A DNA stretch of 64,000 nt, from the NCBI GenBank assembly GCA_017163975.1, contig JAFFSR010000227.1, positions 8,174,501 through 8,238,500 on the forward strand. Reading direction: 5' to 3'. The notes under the pieces were generated by a model. That model was not told the origin of the DNA. It ran no database searches and was given only the letters and a program-made list of their open reading frames with translations. Every line of letters begins with the position of its first letter. Position 1 is the first letter of the stretch. Shown here in pieces: positions 1 through 12,231 of this stretch. The position numbers and the translations under genes were made by a program. The DNA is from Anastatus disparis (lineage: Eukaryota > Arthropoda > Insecta > Hymenoptera > Eupelmidae).

Positions 1-332
1 TTACTTTTATTTTGTTATTTTGAGTGAAAAAAGTATGTACGCTCGACGGAAACATATTCGCTGGTATTTTGATTAAACGTTTTCGAATTTTCAAACATAA
101 AGTTCGACTTTTGCTTTGTTTTGGGTCTGTAGTTATTTTGTTTTAAAAAGTCTCGAACAAAGGTTAAATTGAAAATTAAACGTTTCTCTGCAGAAAAAAA
201 TCATACGATAAACCATATATTATTTTCAGTTTAATTAAATATTTAAACGATTTTAATAAAATATATTAAATCAATAAACTACAAACTTAAAACCTAGCAA
301 GAATCAAAGTTCATGTTTAAAAATGCATTGAC
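1..332. other. AT-rich non-coding DNA
   Basis: No open frame, RNA gene or repeat that I can support is visible. The sequence is A/T-rich with short homopolymer runs and stops at the 5' edge of the first SINE copy. Confidence 0.5.
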
Positions 333-536
333 GAGGTCGTCAGTGGCTCACTCGGTAGAGCGATGGATTCGTAATCTCGAGGTTCCGAGTTCGAATACCG
401 CTCTCGGCCGATTGACACGAGCACCACTGTATTACTACATGTGCTTTGTCCACAAACACACTGATGATCTCCGTCCCTAATTAGCATTGCAATGATAGCT
501 GAAATACAGTGACGTTAAATAAATAAAAAAATAAAG
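333..536 (+). mobile_element. tRNA-derived SINE, copy 1
   Basis: The head begins GAGGTCGTCAGTGGCTCAC and has an A-box-like GTGGCTCACTCGGTAGAGCG and a B-box-like GAGTTCGAATACC at tRNA spacing. The position equivalent to the anticodon reads CGT, which suggests a Thr-like ancestor, but the stem is degenerate so this is inference. The body carries ACATGTGCTTTGT and TTAGCATTGCAATGATAGC, and the element ends GACGTTAAATAAA followed by an A-rich tail. The same modules recur in twelve other places in the window. It will not make a functional tRNA. Confidence 0.9.
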
Positions 537-2327
537 AAATGCTCTTTCGAAATCACTTGTGATGATTTTTTTTTTCAAAGAGGTTCGATCAAAATACCAG
601 TGAAAATGTTTCCGTCGAGTGTATCTGAGGGAATTTAGTTTGGTAGTATTTTGGGATGAATTTTTTACAAAAACTTTTAAAAAGTTACAGCGTTTGTTTT
701 GAATATTTCACGCAAAAATCAATTCCTGACAAAATTTTTTCGAAATCTTTACATATAATCTTTGCATAAAATCTTCACATTATTACTTAGTTATACGAAT
801 TGATTTAATATAGTAAGTCCTAAATTGTGCTAGTTCAGATAATATGAAAATTAATTAAAGTTAGAAAATGTAATAAAATTTATATTGAATATTTAATTAA
901 AAATTATATTCATTTCTATCAACGTTACTTTTGATGTCGCATTCCGTAGCAATAAAGTAAAAATAAACCCAGCGTTGTAATAATACGTTTTATTGCCATA
1001 CAGTTTACTACCTACTAAATCATAATGAATTAGATAGATTAAGAATTCCTCACGTGCATCTCTACAAATATGCATACAAGCGAGTGCTTGCTGTATGCGC
1101 ACTCATCACACATATGCACACGAATATCTCAAAATGTTCTTGAAACTCAAAGGCACTCGTATGTGAATGGTATAAATTATTTGTAAAAAAATAAGAAAAA
1201 CTGAAAATTCAAGTATATGAGGCGGGCGATAATATGGCGTCAAAGGTGTTAAAAGCCTAAAAGTAAGTTATTCAGTATGAGCACGTTTTGAACTGGGATG
1301 TGCAACATATATAAACTCTTTCTCTCTCTCTCGACTTGATGGGATTGCAATGTGCAAGGTATATATATTCTCTCTCGACATTTACGATTGCTATGCGTCG
1401 AGTAGCACTCTACATCCTTTCTAGAAGTCTTTTTTATTATTATACGTTTCCTTTCTTTTTTCCGGTTATGTGCTCCAAAAAAGCAAAGAAAACAACAGAA
1501 AATAAAAGCAAGGCCCGTTTACGAGCTTAGAATTCATATAGCAGCTTGTTGTTGCTATATGAGTACTTCCGTTTTCGTACATACACGAATGTGAGATAGT
1601 TTGTAAAATGGGATAATTTTGTAAAGAGATTGTTTTTTTAAATTATTAGTTTAAAATTTTTTGAAGTTATTAGTTTAAAATACATAGTAATTTTTGTAAA
1701 AAAAGTATTAAAAAATTCCAATTTTTTTTAAAATTTGCATTTACTATATAACTTACTGCCATTCTTAAAATGAACATAGAAATTGACTTTTTCCTCGATT
1801 TAAGATCCTATTAATATTCTTCCTGCACTTGTCATCCGTTAAGTACGTTGTCGTTTGGGGTCGCATATAATGATGTTACATTTAGAAATGAAATAAAATG
1901 AAGGATCATTACTTTTCTGACATTGAAAAAAGAGGATTTCACAACAATCCTCTGGCAGATAATTGTCTGAACAATGAGAAATAATAGAAATTGTGTAATT
2001 TATCATTGAATTGTTCGTAAAATTTAATATAATGATTCTCATAATTATTTCACATAGTTGTGGTTATTTAAAGTAAATTATATAATCAAATATTAGAAAT
2101 TAAATGCATTTTTATTGTATGCAGATACTAGTTTGTACCCAATAAATACACACATTTCTTCTGGTCATTTATTAGTTTTGTGAACATTTTAAATGCTACA
2201 ATTTCCAATAATGTAAAAAAAGATCTAATGAAAGTCTATTTCATAAATTTATATCATATTTTTTCAATTTTAGTTTCAGAACAGTTTTAGAATGATACTG
2301 GATTTCCATTAAAACTTTCATAATAAC
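537..2327. other. AT-rich non-coding DNA
   Basis: Only short open frames with no recognisable domain are present. The patch around 1200-1600 is less AT-rich and has pyrimidine (CT) runs near 1320 and 1365. I see no splice-bounded exon or RNA gene. Confidence 0.5.
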
Positions 2328-2329
2328 TA

Positions 2330-5307
2330 CACTGAGAAAAAAAAATCATTGAATCAATGAAATGATATAATTAAAAAAAAATTTAATTGATTCAAATAAT
2401 TATTTAATCGATCTGATAAAGAAATTAATTAATACAACAAAATATTTAATTGGAACATAAATAATAAAATATTTGATTCTTAAAAATAATAATTAATTCA
2501 ATTAATCACTGATTTCATAGACGCAATATAATTAAATAATCAAAGTAATAAAATAATTTTATAGAACAAAATAAATCAAATATTTAAATCAATTAAAAAT
2601 TTAATTGATTCAAATGCATCCAATTAATTATAATATCGCAATGAAATTATTTAATTAAAAGACAATGAGATATTTCATAGAATCAATCATATATTTCATA
2701 AAGAGAAAAAACGCATTCATCAAAGCAACTAAATATTGAATTAAAATGATTAGGTATTTCATTGATCAGTGACATAATTTAATATAAGTCATACAATATT
2801 TAATTGAAACAATGAAATATCTTTTTGTTATTATTCAAAATTTATTGAAAGAATAAAACAATAATCTTGACATTATTAAATATTTCATTAATGTAATTAA
2901 ATATATTATTGAACAGTAAAGTAATTTAATATAGGTGATATAATAATTAATTGAATCAATGTAATATATTCTTCTTTTAATCAAAACTTGATAGAAATAA
3001 TAGAATAAATATATTCGGTTTAATAAATATTTCATTGAGATAATGAAATATATTATTAAACATCAAAGTAATTTAGTAGACGTATTATAATATTTAATTA
3101 AATTAATGAAATATATTCTTATGTCAATCAAAACTTGATAGAAATAATAGAATAAATATATTCGGTTTAATAAATATTTCATTGAGATAATCAAATATAT
3201 TATTGAATATTAAAGTAATTTTATGAAAGTGTTAATATAATATTTAATTAAATCAGTGAAATATATTCTTGTTTCAATAACAACTTGATAGAAATAATAG
3301 AATAAATATATTTGCTTTAATAAATATTTCATTAAGATAATCAAATATATTATTAAAGATTAAAGTAATTTAATAGAAGTGTTAATACAATATTTAATTA
3401 AATCAGTGAAATATATTCTTGTTTCAATAATAACTTGATAGAAATAATAAAATAAATATATTTGGTTTAATAAATATTTCATTAAGATAATCAAATATAT
3501 TATTAAACATTAAAGTAATTTAATAGAAGTGTTAATACAATATTTAATTAAATCAGTGAAATATATTCTTGATTCAATAACAATTTGATAAAAATAATAA
3601 AATAAATATATTTGGTTTAATAAATATTTCATTAATATAATCAAATATATTATTAAACATTAAAGTAATTTAATAAAAGTGTTAATACAATATTTAATTA
3701 AATCAGTGAAATATATTCTTGTTTCAATAATAACTTAATAGAAATAATAAAATAAATATATTTGGTTTAATAAATATTTCATTAAGATAATCAAATATAT
3801 TATTAAACATTAAAGTAATTCAATGGAAATGTTAATGTAATATTTAATTAAATCAGTGAAATATATTCTTTTTTCAATAATAACTTGATAGAAATAATAG
3901 AATAAATATATTCGGTTTAATAAATATTTCTTTAAAAAAATTTAATATCTGATTTTACGTTGCAGTGATTTAATTTAACGAATAGGATATTTTCTTGATT
4001 CAATGAAACGCTTTTTTATATCCCTCAAAAAATAATTGGAATAATAAAATTTGAAATCAGATCTTTAAAATATTTTGAATTTCCGCGCCATCTAATTCAT
4101 ATTTTATTCAAGAGGTGGCTACTACCTCAGTGGCGTTATCCGCAAGCGCAGAGACTTCAAATCATTTTGTATATAAGGCCGACGAAAAGATTACTTATTA
4201 ATTGTAATTTATGCGAGCGAGTAGGGAAGCGGATACATGCGTATTATGTAGCGATGTTAGAAATAGGAAAATTAGTTGTGTATCAAAACATCTTTCACTA
4301 TAATTATATCGTAGGAACAAAAATTGTCGTATAAGTGCCAAAAAATGTCTATAAGAATAAAAAAACGTAAATGGTAAGTAAGAGTATCAGTAATATTAAA
4401 ATGAATCAATTAAAGAAAAATAGAAATAAACTTTTAGTTTTGAATTATTATCAACTAAATATTTCATTGGGATAATTTAATATTTCATTAATATAAAAAA
4501 TTATTATATTAATATAATGAAATGTTTAATAAAAAAATCTAATAAAGTAATTACAACAAATATAATTTTGTTTGTCTAATTAAATATTTAATTGATATAA
4601 TTAAATATTTAATTGATATAATTAAATATTCCATTGATATAATTAAATAAATATTATAATCTGAACATTTAATAAAATATTTAATTAAAATTAATAAATC
4701 TTTTATCAAGCCAGTTGCTCATTTCATTAATAACATCTAACATTTTGTTCAGCTAACGAAATATTTAATTAATTCGATTAATTATTTTATTTATACCATT
4801 AATCCCTTCAATAATTAATAAAACATTTCATTGAAATAATCTAATATTTAATTATGGTCATAAAATATGAAATTAATATTATTTAACATTTTATGAAATT
4901 AATAAAATATTCTATTAATTTAATTACTTATTTTATTAATTCTATCTGATTATTTTAATGTTCAATGAAATGTTTCATTGAATCAATCAAATTTTTAATA
5001 ATAACAATGAAATATTTCATTACTATGAATAAAAATGTAATTGAATGAACAAATTATCGCATTGATTCAATGAAAAATTCTTTTGATCCAATATTTTGAT
5101 TTCAGATTTCAATTGAATATTTAATTAATTTAATAACTTTTTTGATTACTTCAATACAAAGCCCTAACTTAATCCACTCAAATATTACATAAAGTCAATT
5201 ACATTTTTAATTAATATTCATAAAATATTTAATTGCGATATTATGATTAAATTATTTAATTGTTTTAATTAAATTTTCATTGATTCAATAAAATATTTTT
5301 CTCAGTG
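2330..5307. mobile_element. Large non-autonomous inverted-repeat element with TA target duplication
   Basis: The left end reads CACTGAGAAAAA and the right end is its reverse complement, TTTTTCTCAGTG. Counted without gaps, about 28 of the first 32 bases match between the two ends, including a shared ATTGAATCAATGAA. Each end is flanked by TA (2328-2329 and 5308-5309), the target duplication typical of Tc1/mariner-type insertion. The interior is built from variations on AAATATTTAATTGA and TTGATTCAAT, has no long open frame, and contains a 150-bp tandem array and a less AT-rich core at about 4080-4330. It is best read as a very large MITE-like element. The mobilising transposase is not visible here. 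Confidence 0.75.
2868..3945. repeat. 150-bp tandem satellite array inside the TA-flanked element
   Basis: The landmark TTTAATAAATATTTCATT recurs at a regular spacing: its upstream anchor (TTCGGTTTAA or TTTGGTTTAA) lies at 3014, 3161, 3311, 3461, 3611, 3761 and 3911. That is one interval of 147 and five of exactly 150. About seven monomers are present. The inner ones (3161-3911) are nearly identical and the outermost, near 2870, is more diverged, the pattern expected of array expansion by unequal exchange. Confidence 0.9.
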
Positions 5308-5309
5308 TA

Positions 5310-8300
5310 TGTAAAGAATAATTTGTATGAATTTGTCATCTTGTGTAAATAGTACTACTAGTTCATTCCGTCTTGGCAACTTTATTTTGGAGAAAAACTT
5401 AAATTAACAAAATTTGTAGTTTCAATAACTAAGCTTTTCCCTAAAAACATATTTTCTTCATTGTATATTTAGGATCACTTTTCATTAAAAAATGTATGAA
5501 CAAAAATAATTTTTCTAAAAATTAGCTCATTAACGAATTTGAATGAATTTATGGGTTATAAATTTGAATCTCTAATAAGAGTATATGCCTCGACAAAAGA
5601 TGCAGATAGGACCTTATTTAAAAGGAAAATTTATTACTTTGACTCAGCTCTTTAATTAACAGTTATTAAGGTAACGAATTAGTCCTGATTGTGCTCGAGA
5701 TTATAAGCGAGAACGAAAGTTAATTCTTCTGAAGGATTATTTAATGAGGGTTAAATTAAATTTATGATATTTATTCGAGGCTATGCTCGCCCGTTAAAAC
5801 AAAAATAATTGAAAAATTGCGATAAATTTCTATTAAACAAAGATTTGTTTTCTCTTAATCTTAGCCTTGTTTTCACTGTCAATATAAATTTTTATATTCC
5901 GAAAGGAAATGGAATCAAAATAAATAATAAAATTCATATACCAAGCTTAGCTTGTTTGCAAATAGAATAATTTACGTTATGAAATAATAAAGCTCAAACA
6001 AACCAGCTTAGAATGTTTATTTATGAAAGAACAATTTTATTTCTATTTTTCATACGAAGCGTAAACTAAAAACATAATAATTCCGACTTTTTTTCAAACG
6101 AAATCCAAGATTAACATAATACATTTTTGCCGTAAAGTTACATTATTTTTCAACATTAATGCCATGTAAAGTTTTAATTTACAATGCGAGATTTTTATTT
6201 TTACAGCGAGCTCGACTCATTAAAAATTACAAGAAGTAAAACAGTAAAACTTTGCAGTACTATAATATCCAGCAGTATTATATTATCCAAATAATATTAA
6301 TGTATTTGCACAAGAAAGTAATTTAGCGGTTTAAATACATACGAACATATCTTCTTCATTTTAACTTATTTTAACAAATTAAGCTTTGTTTGTACTTTAG
6401 AATTGAGAAGTAAATTAAAATTGGAACCTACTTCCTTGATATTAACTATTTTATTGAAAAATAAGCTTTATATATATATTTTTAATAGTAATAACTTGTT
6501 ATTACTATATGCATATATCCATAATTTTGACTCGAGCAACAAATTTCGAAACACATTATCACTATAAGTCACTTCAAAAAGCAGTTTTTTCCCTTTATTT
6601 TCACGTATCCACCCTTTGCCACACAGAAAGCTCTGCTTACATTTACGCGCTGCTCGTTTCCCTTCTCTCATGTTCACGGCTCATTTTTTTTTTCCTTCGT
6701 TCTTTTTTTTTTTTTTTTGTTCACCTTACAACGCTCGTTTAACCCACCCATATTCTTTCGCTCCTATCCTTTTGTTCCTGGCCTCGTGTTAACGGCCATT
6801 CTTATGCAAGAGGAAAAAAAAAATTAACACGCAAGGAGAAAATTTAACAACGTAAAAAAGTATATATAAGAGTAAAAAAGAAGCGCTTTAGCGTATATAA
6901 AGAAAAAAATTTCTCACCGTAGTTTAGACGCGTAAATAATTCTCATAATGTAGTCTCGTCTATTCCTCTCTATATACGTATACACGTAACGGGAAAACAT
7001 TGTACACGTTCAGATTCACGGGTTCAAGCTTTCGAGATTTATCGTGCGTGCTTGCACGCGGTGGGAATGGAAAAAAAAAGAGAAGAAGAAAAAAATAAAT
7101 AAAAGCGAGAATAGAAAGAGAGAGGGTACAAGACTGTAACAGTATGATATTAGTGTGAGACGAATGGTCCGGTAAAGAGAACAGCCGTATGAAGATTTAG
7201 TTGAGCTTTAGGTAATACGAGGGGAAAATCAGTGGTAAAGAAACGAGCTATTGTTCGTACAGTTGCACTTTTTTCTTTCTTTTATCCTTTTTCCTTCTTG
7301 TTCATATTGCTTGGTGTTTTTTTTTTTTTATTAACGATGATAAAATGCTTGAGCTTTTTATCAAACAGAAGTTTGGATTGAGAAACGATGTAGCATATGA
7401 AATTAAATTAAAATTGTTTTACCGTGCTTTTGCCCGTCTTGCTTTGTTATTTATTGTTCGGAAAAGTTTGTTTTAGCTTTTTATCTTCCTGAAGAACGAT
7501 AATATTATTGCTTTGTTGCAGTTGAAGCGTTATTATAATAAAAAAATGATAAATTTATATTTTGAAATAATATTTTAGATGAATGTTCTGTGGATGAATC
7601 TCAAAGATTTAAGAATATTTTAAAAGCTTTTCGTTAAATAAAAGCTCATACTTTCATTTTACTGTTAAAAATCAAATTCGCAAATCTAATAAAAGTGTAA
7701 TTTGGAATTATAGGAATGTATCAAATAAACTTCTGAAAATATTTTTTTTTCTTACAAAAATTCCACATCTTGAAAAAAAAAAGCTAAGAGCCACGTAAGC
7801 AAAGAGACATATTTCTCAATGGTAATCAAATGCTCACATCGAAATTCTTATTAACGTTCTTATAATGGCATCCCTTGGGTAGATCACATTTGATAAGTCA
7901 TTCACAAATTCCTAATAAATATGAAGAAAAAAAATTGAGAGAGAAAGACGTTAAGAAGTATCAAATGTCACCGAAAAATATATAAGAAAGCTGATAGATC
8001 ATGTATCTATAAACATTATTTATGACGTTTATGGGAATGCAATGTAACATTAAATATATTATTCATGTAGCAATATGAATTTGATTGGAATTGTTGTGTT
8101 TTGTTTGATTGACAGAAATAAATTGTTAGTATAATTTTTTATTTCCTCATTTTTTCCCGAGATTTTCAAAGACGATTATATGGCTACGATGATTTACAAC
8201 TTTTATATATTCATATACATACGTTTTTATGACTTTTTTGTCATGTTTTTCATTGTTGTATAAAAAAATTTGCATTCGTATTTTATTTTTTACGAGAGCA

Positions 8301-9776
8301 CTTAAATGTTAATTTATTTTATTATTAATGACGTATTTTTTGAAATGGCTATGACATGGCAGCCCTTTGATGTACAGCTATATTTAAAATGTAACATATT
8401 AAATTTACGCCAGAATATAAATAAACAACGAATCATATCAATAAAATATGAAATAAAATGATATTCATTGTGGTAAAAAATTATTATTCTTTCATAAACA
8501 TCAATAAAAGTTCGATTTCATAATAAATAATTATTTATTAATCAAATATTAATTTTCTGGAAATGTAAAAATATTAAAATTAATTATGAATTCAGTAGAG
8601 TAAACATAGTTACTCGTGCATTGATTACACGTTAATTATTCAAATTGAAGGAAAACTCAAAATGTTATCGCACTTCTAAAAAGATAACATTTCGTTACAT
8701 TGTAATATCATCCACATTAAGTTTTAAAGATCGATAAAAAAAAGAGCTCGAGTCTTGCCCCAGAAACATGGTACTTCTATACACGAAGAGTAAAGTAATA
8801 TGGGAATGCAAAGCTATTGGATTTCCGGCAGCTAGTAAAACTCACAAAGTCTGCAAGAACAAAAAGCAAAGTGAAAATGAGTGATCAAACTTGCGGAGAG
8901 AGTAAGAAGAAAAAAAGAGGAAAAAAAGACGACGATGATGATGATGCAAATAAATCAAATGTAAATTGGATAGAGAGAAAGGAAGTTTTTACGAATAAGA
9001 GAATTTCATTACTGTACAAATGTTCGCGGAGCAAAAGTTCAAAGAATTTTTTTTTTTTTCAATTTAATACCAAAAAGAAAATTTCATTTGTTAAAAGTTA
9101 TTTATTAAAGTTTGTTTGTTAAATTCAATTCAATCCCGAACATTTAATTTCAGAAAAGATGAACATTGTTTATAAATTCTTCACCGACATTGATAAAAAA
9201 TTTGATAAGTTTTGCCTTTGTAATTTAAAAGTTTTAAATATTATTTTATTTATAAGAAAAACAATTTATGAGAAAACTTAATTTAGCTGAAAAGTTACAA
9301 GAAGCTAAAAGTAGTTAAAATAAATAATTTCTTTACATTTGTAATTTAATTTTTTCTATAAAACTTATAAACAAAATTATACTAATTTTTATATCTTCGA
9401 AAAAGTTTAATATCACATAATTTAACAGAAATTAATTAAAATAATTATTAAAAAAATTGGTTAATTACTTTTTCTGTTCGTTATCATTCGTTAATTTGCA
9501 AAATGTCATTTGAAAATATGTTATTATGAAACAATTAGAGTGAAAATGTCAATCAAGCTAAAGTTCATAATAACTCTCAATTTGACACAATTCTTTTTGA
9601 AAAGCAAACCCAGAAAAATAATAATCTTTAGAGCCGAGTATTCCATCAAAAAATAACGGATGGTTCAACATATCAAAATAATATAATCTTAGGAAAAATG
9701 GCATAAATTATATTGATTATATTAATTATTAACTTTTATAAATTACAAAATAAGATAATAGTATATTATTAACCTA
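5310..9776. other. Non-coding AT-rich DNA with low-complexity tracts
   Basis: No gene can be supported. There are long T or A runs (for example about 6700-6718 and 7317-7330) and a purine-rich tract near 7070-7130. An open frame at 8817-9122 is lysine/aspartate low complexity (AAGAAGAAAAAAAG and a GAC/GAT run) that ends in poly-Phe from a T-run. It has no domain, and its first codon is TTG, so I do not call it. Confidence 0.45.
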
Positions 9777-9872
9777 GGGAGAGAAGTTGACCATTAAATG
9801 CTCGCGTAAGATTTGCCCCCGAGCGCAGCGAGGGGGCAAATACGCGAGCAATTGATGGTCAACTTCTCTCCC
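9777..9872. repeat. Long GC-rich hairpin (foldback palindrome)
   Basis: The left arm GGGAGAGAAGTTGACCAT at 9777 is answered by ATGGTCAACTTCTCTCCC ending at 9872. Inside these, GCTCGCGT pairs with ACGCGAGC and ATTTGCCCCC with GGGGGCAAAT. The arms are about 42-44 nt with a few mismatches, around a loop GAGCGCAGCGA. The hairpin is much more GC-rich than its surroundings. It may be one end of a foldback element: the sequence just downstream recurs inverted at about 10525-10565. Confidence 0.85.
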
Positions 9873-10566
9873 GAGGTGAATATACGATTTTTTCTTATTC
9901 CCGGCGAAAAGTACGTCCAACTTACCCGTTGTGATAATTCGTTTTTGATGATAAATCATTAAAATAAAAATACCGCGATGAATCGCTTGCTGCTATTGAC
10001 CGAGTAAGCTCTATCCTTCTCTGCCCCTCTCCCACTGATGATAAATCATTAAAATAAACCATCAATATTTCACTCACATTTTATAATTTACACACTTTAT
10101 AACACACTGCAATTTATAATTCACAAAATAAAACAAGTTAGGTTTTAATAAAAATATTTAAAATTACTATATAAGAAAAATAAAGAAAAAGATATACTGC
10201 TTGTTGTAACCGGCAAAGAAGGCTAGACATAGCCCCCTCCATTCGCGGCTACCTTTATTGTACATATAAGAGAAAGAAAGAGAGAGGGAGAGAGTCAATT
10301 CTTAAAGCCGGTGGACAGAGAAGGATAGACGCAACCCTCTCTATTCTGTATGAAAAAGAAAGAGAGAGGGAGAGAGTCAATGTCTAACGCCGGCGGACAG
10401 AGAAGGATAGACGTAGCCCTCTCTATTCTTAACTGCCGTGAAAAACAGAGCGTCAACACGATTGCGCATCGCTAGTGCGCCGAGCCGCCGTAGATAATGC
10501 TTAACTTCTCTCTCAGAAAGTAGACGTCTTTCGACGTACTTTTCGCCAGGGGATAAGAAAAAAAAT
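9873..10566. mobile_element. Possible foldback-element body
   Basis: TCTTATTCCCGGCGAAAAGTACGTC near 9893-9917 reappears in inverted orientation near 10530-10560 as GACGTACTTTTCGCC followed by GGGGATAAGA. This makes the block between them an inverted-repeat-bounded segment. The stretch CTCCCGAGGTGAATATACGA (about 9868-9887) also matches, inverted, sequence inside the 16899-17849 element, so the two are probably related. No transposase is visible. Confidence 0.45.
10209..10435. repeat. Short tandem repeat, about 82-bp period, 2.5 copies
   Basis: GGACAGAGAAGGATAGACG followed by (C/T)A(A/G)CCCTCTCTATTCT occurs near 10312 and 10394, with a more diverged relative near 10211. The GAAAGAGAGAGGGAGAGAGTC purine tract precedes the two better copies at about 10275 and 10357. 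The period is about 82 bp. Confidence 0.75.
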
Positions 10567-11480
10567 TTTAGATTATTTGAATGAAGCATTGACAGACAAA
10601 TGTTATTCGTATTATTTACCATGGGCTAATCATTGATTAAAAATAAAAGTTTATATTAACTCATTGTATATGATTGTATGTGATTATTTAAAAAGAAATA
10701 TGTCAGGAAAAGAATGAAAAAAAAATATTCAATATAGATTTTAATTAATATTTAGTATAATTTAAAACTGCTGTTTCAATACAATAAGAAATTGAATTTT
10801 TATTCATCTCTTAATTGCAAGATTTAAAAAGGAATGTAAATTTTTTAATAACTTTACTTAGAGATCTTATCAAAAAGTGATATTAATTAAAATTCTTTTT
10901 TCTTCTTTTGGTGAATAATGAACGAATGGCCAAGCTTTGTTAAAAAAAAGTTTTGAGTATTATTCTTTTTTTAATTATATAAACGACGTTTTTTTTTTAT
11001 TATAGTCAAAAAATATTCTTTCATATAAAATTTTCATCAATTTATTTACTGCATGAACATTTTATTGCATTTAAAGAATTAAAAATATCACGTGAATCGA
11101 TATTTATTTATCTTGTGCACTCGTTGATTGATTTATTGTAATGAAATTTTAATCAGTTCTTTAAATAACTTCCATAGATTTTCTTTAAATCTTTAAGAAA
11201 TAAAATTACTAGTTTATTAATATTTGATTGTAAATAAAATGTATTGAAGCTAATGTTTAATATTATGGTATGACATAAAAATGAGACTGGAAGGAGCTTC
11301 TTTCAAGTTAAAGTTTTGCATTTTTCAAACTCCCTACCTGCTGAGATTAAGAAACCTTTATCTTCTTGTAGATTCAAGCCTATAGTAAGTGACTAGCATA
11401 TGTGCTACGACTGAGACAAAGAACCCGGAAGTGACGTATGCAGAGGGACTGGCTATTCGTTCACGAATTTTTTATTGAAA
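10567..11480. other. AT-rich non-coding DNA
   Basis: No open frame, RNA or repeat that I can support, apart from the less AT-rich sequence leading into the repeat at 11483. Confidence 0.45.
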
Positions 11481-11482
11481 CC

Positions 11483-11700
11483 GTGGCAAAGACCAACTGA
11501 GGTATGAATTTAAAAGCCCTGGTCAAGTTCTAGAAGGGAGTATTTCCCGCCACTGTTATATATGCGATGGTTTTTTAGAGTCTCGCAGACTAAAGTTCAC
11601 GGCTGCGATCCGTACAGTATTAATAATTGTATATAATATCAATTGTATAATAATTCTATATAGTAAAAACTGTGATTAGTAAAAATGTAAATAATTACAG
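11483..11700 (+). repeat. Left copy of a direct repeat flanking tRNA-Leu
   Basis: GACCAACTGAGGTATGAATTT, then TTCTAGAAGGGAGT, GCAGACTAAAGTTCACGG and CCGTACAGTATTAAT are matched in order by the block at about 12232-12400 (GACCAACTGAAGTCTGAATTT, CTCTAGAAGGGAGT, GCAGAGTAAGGTCCACAG, CCATACAGTATTAAT). The two copies are diverged and lie in the same orientation on either side of the tRNA. Their nature (old LTR, other repeat) is not clear. Confidence 0.65.
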
Positions 11701-12024
11701 CTGTAAATATTAGAAGTAAACAAATATAGGATGGGGGTTCCTAAGCAACTAAATAGACCTCTTTTTGAGGTACAATGATACATTTTTTTATGTGAATATA
11801 CAGATTGAGTGCAATAAAATTGCTGTCTATAAACACCTTACAAAAGACAATTTCACACTGTATAATCATTTATCAAACTGTTAAAAATAATTCTTCGAGC
11901 GATAAAAATATTAACGAAGAGCTTTATCAAACTTATTTTGCCGAGGCAAGCTAACACTTCGGTGTAAGCTAAAGAACAGACATATATTTCTGGTGAAGAT
12001 TCACTGAGATAAAAATACATATGT

Positions 12025-12106
12025 GGTAGCGTGGCCGAGCGGTCTAAGGCGCTGGTTTAAGGCACCAGTCTCTTCGGAGGCGTGGGTTCGAATCCCACCG
12101 CTGCCA
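12025..12106 (+). tRNA. tRNA-Leu(AAG), copy 1
   Basis: The 82-nt cloverleaf folds with acceptor GGTAGCG/CGCTGCC (one G-T pair), a D arm in GGCCGAGCGGTCTAAGGC, and anticodon stem CTGGT/ACCAG closing the loop TTAAGGC with anticodon AAG. A long class II variable arm (CTCTTCGGAG) follows, then the T arm GTGGGTTCGAATCCCAC, and discriminator A. The long variable arm and A discriminator are as expected for leucine. The AAG anticodon would be edited to IAG and read CUU/CUC/CUA. CCA is not encoded, as usual in eukaryotes. The internal A box (TGGCCGAGCGG) and B box (GGTTCGAATCC) are intact and there is no intron. A second identical tRNA sits at 23340-23421. Confidence 0.97.
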
Positions 12107-12108
12107 AA

Positions 12109-12115
12109 TTTTTTT
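12109..12115 (+). terminator. RNA polymerase III T-run terminator
   Basis: Seven consecutive T residues begin two bases after the discriminator of the tRNA-Leu, the standard pol III stop. Confidence 0.9.
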
Positions 12116-12231
12116 GTTTTGATTTTAAAAAATTAATTATATGAGTATTTTATTTAATTATTTTGACGAATAAGCTTACTGTTGTACATTTAGCTTGAAA
12201 TTCCAATAGAGACTGGATTATGATTATTATA

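Noticed and set aside
333..410. SINE heads as functional tRNA genes
   Set aside because: A and B boxes are present but the acceptor and anticodon stems do not pair, and the sequence runs on into a SINE body without a T-run at the tRNA end.
2330..5307. CRISPR-like regular repeats in the 150-bp array
   Set aside because: The monomers are contiguous with no unique spacers, the sequence is eukaryotic, and the array lies in a TA-flanked transposable element.
8817..9122. Lys/Asp-rich 101-codon frame
   Set aside because: Low-complexity GA/GAT tracts and a T-run account for it. It starts with TTG and no domain is present.
9774..9959. 61-codon minus-strand frame
   Set aside because: It is formed by one arm-loop-arm of the long hairpin, not by a gene.
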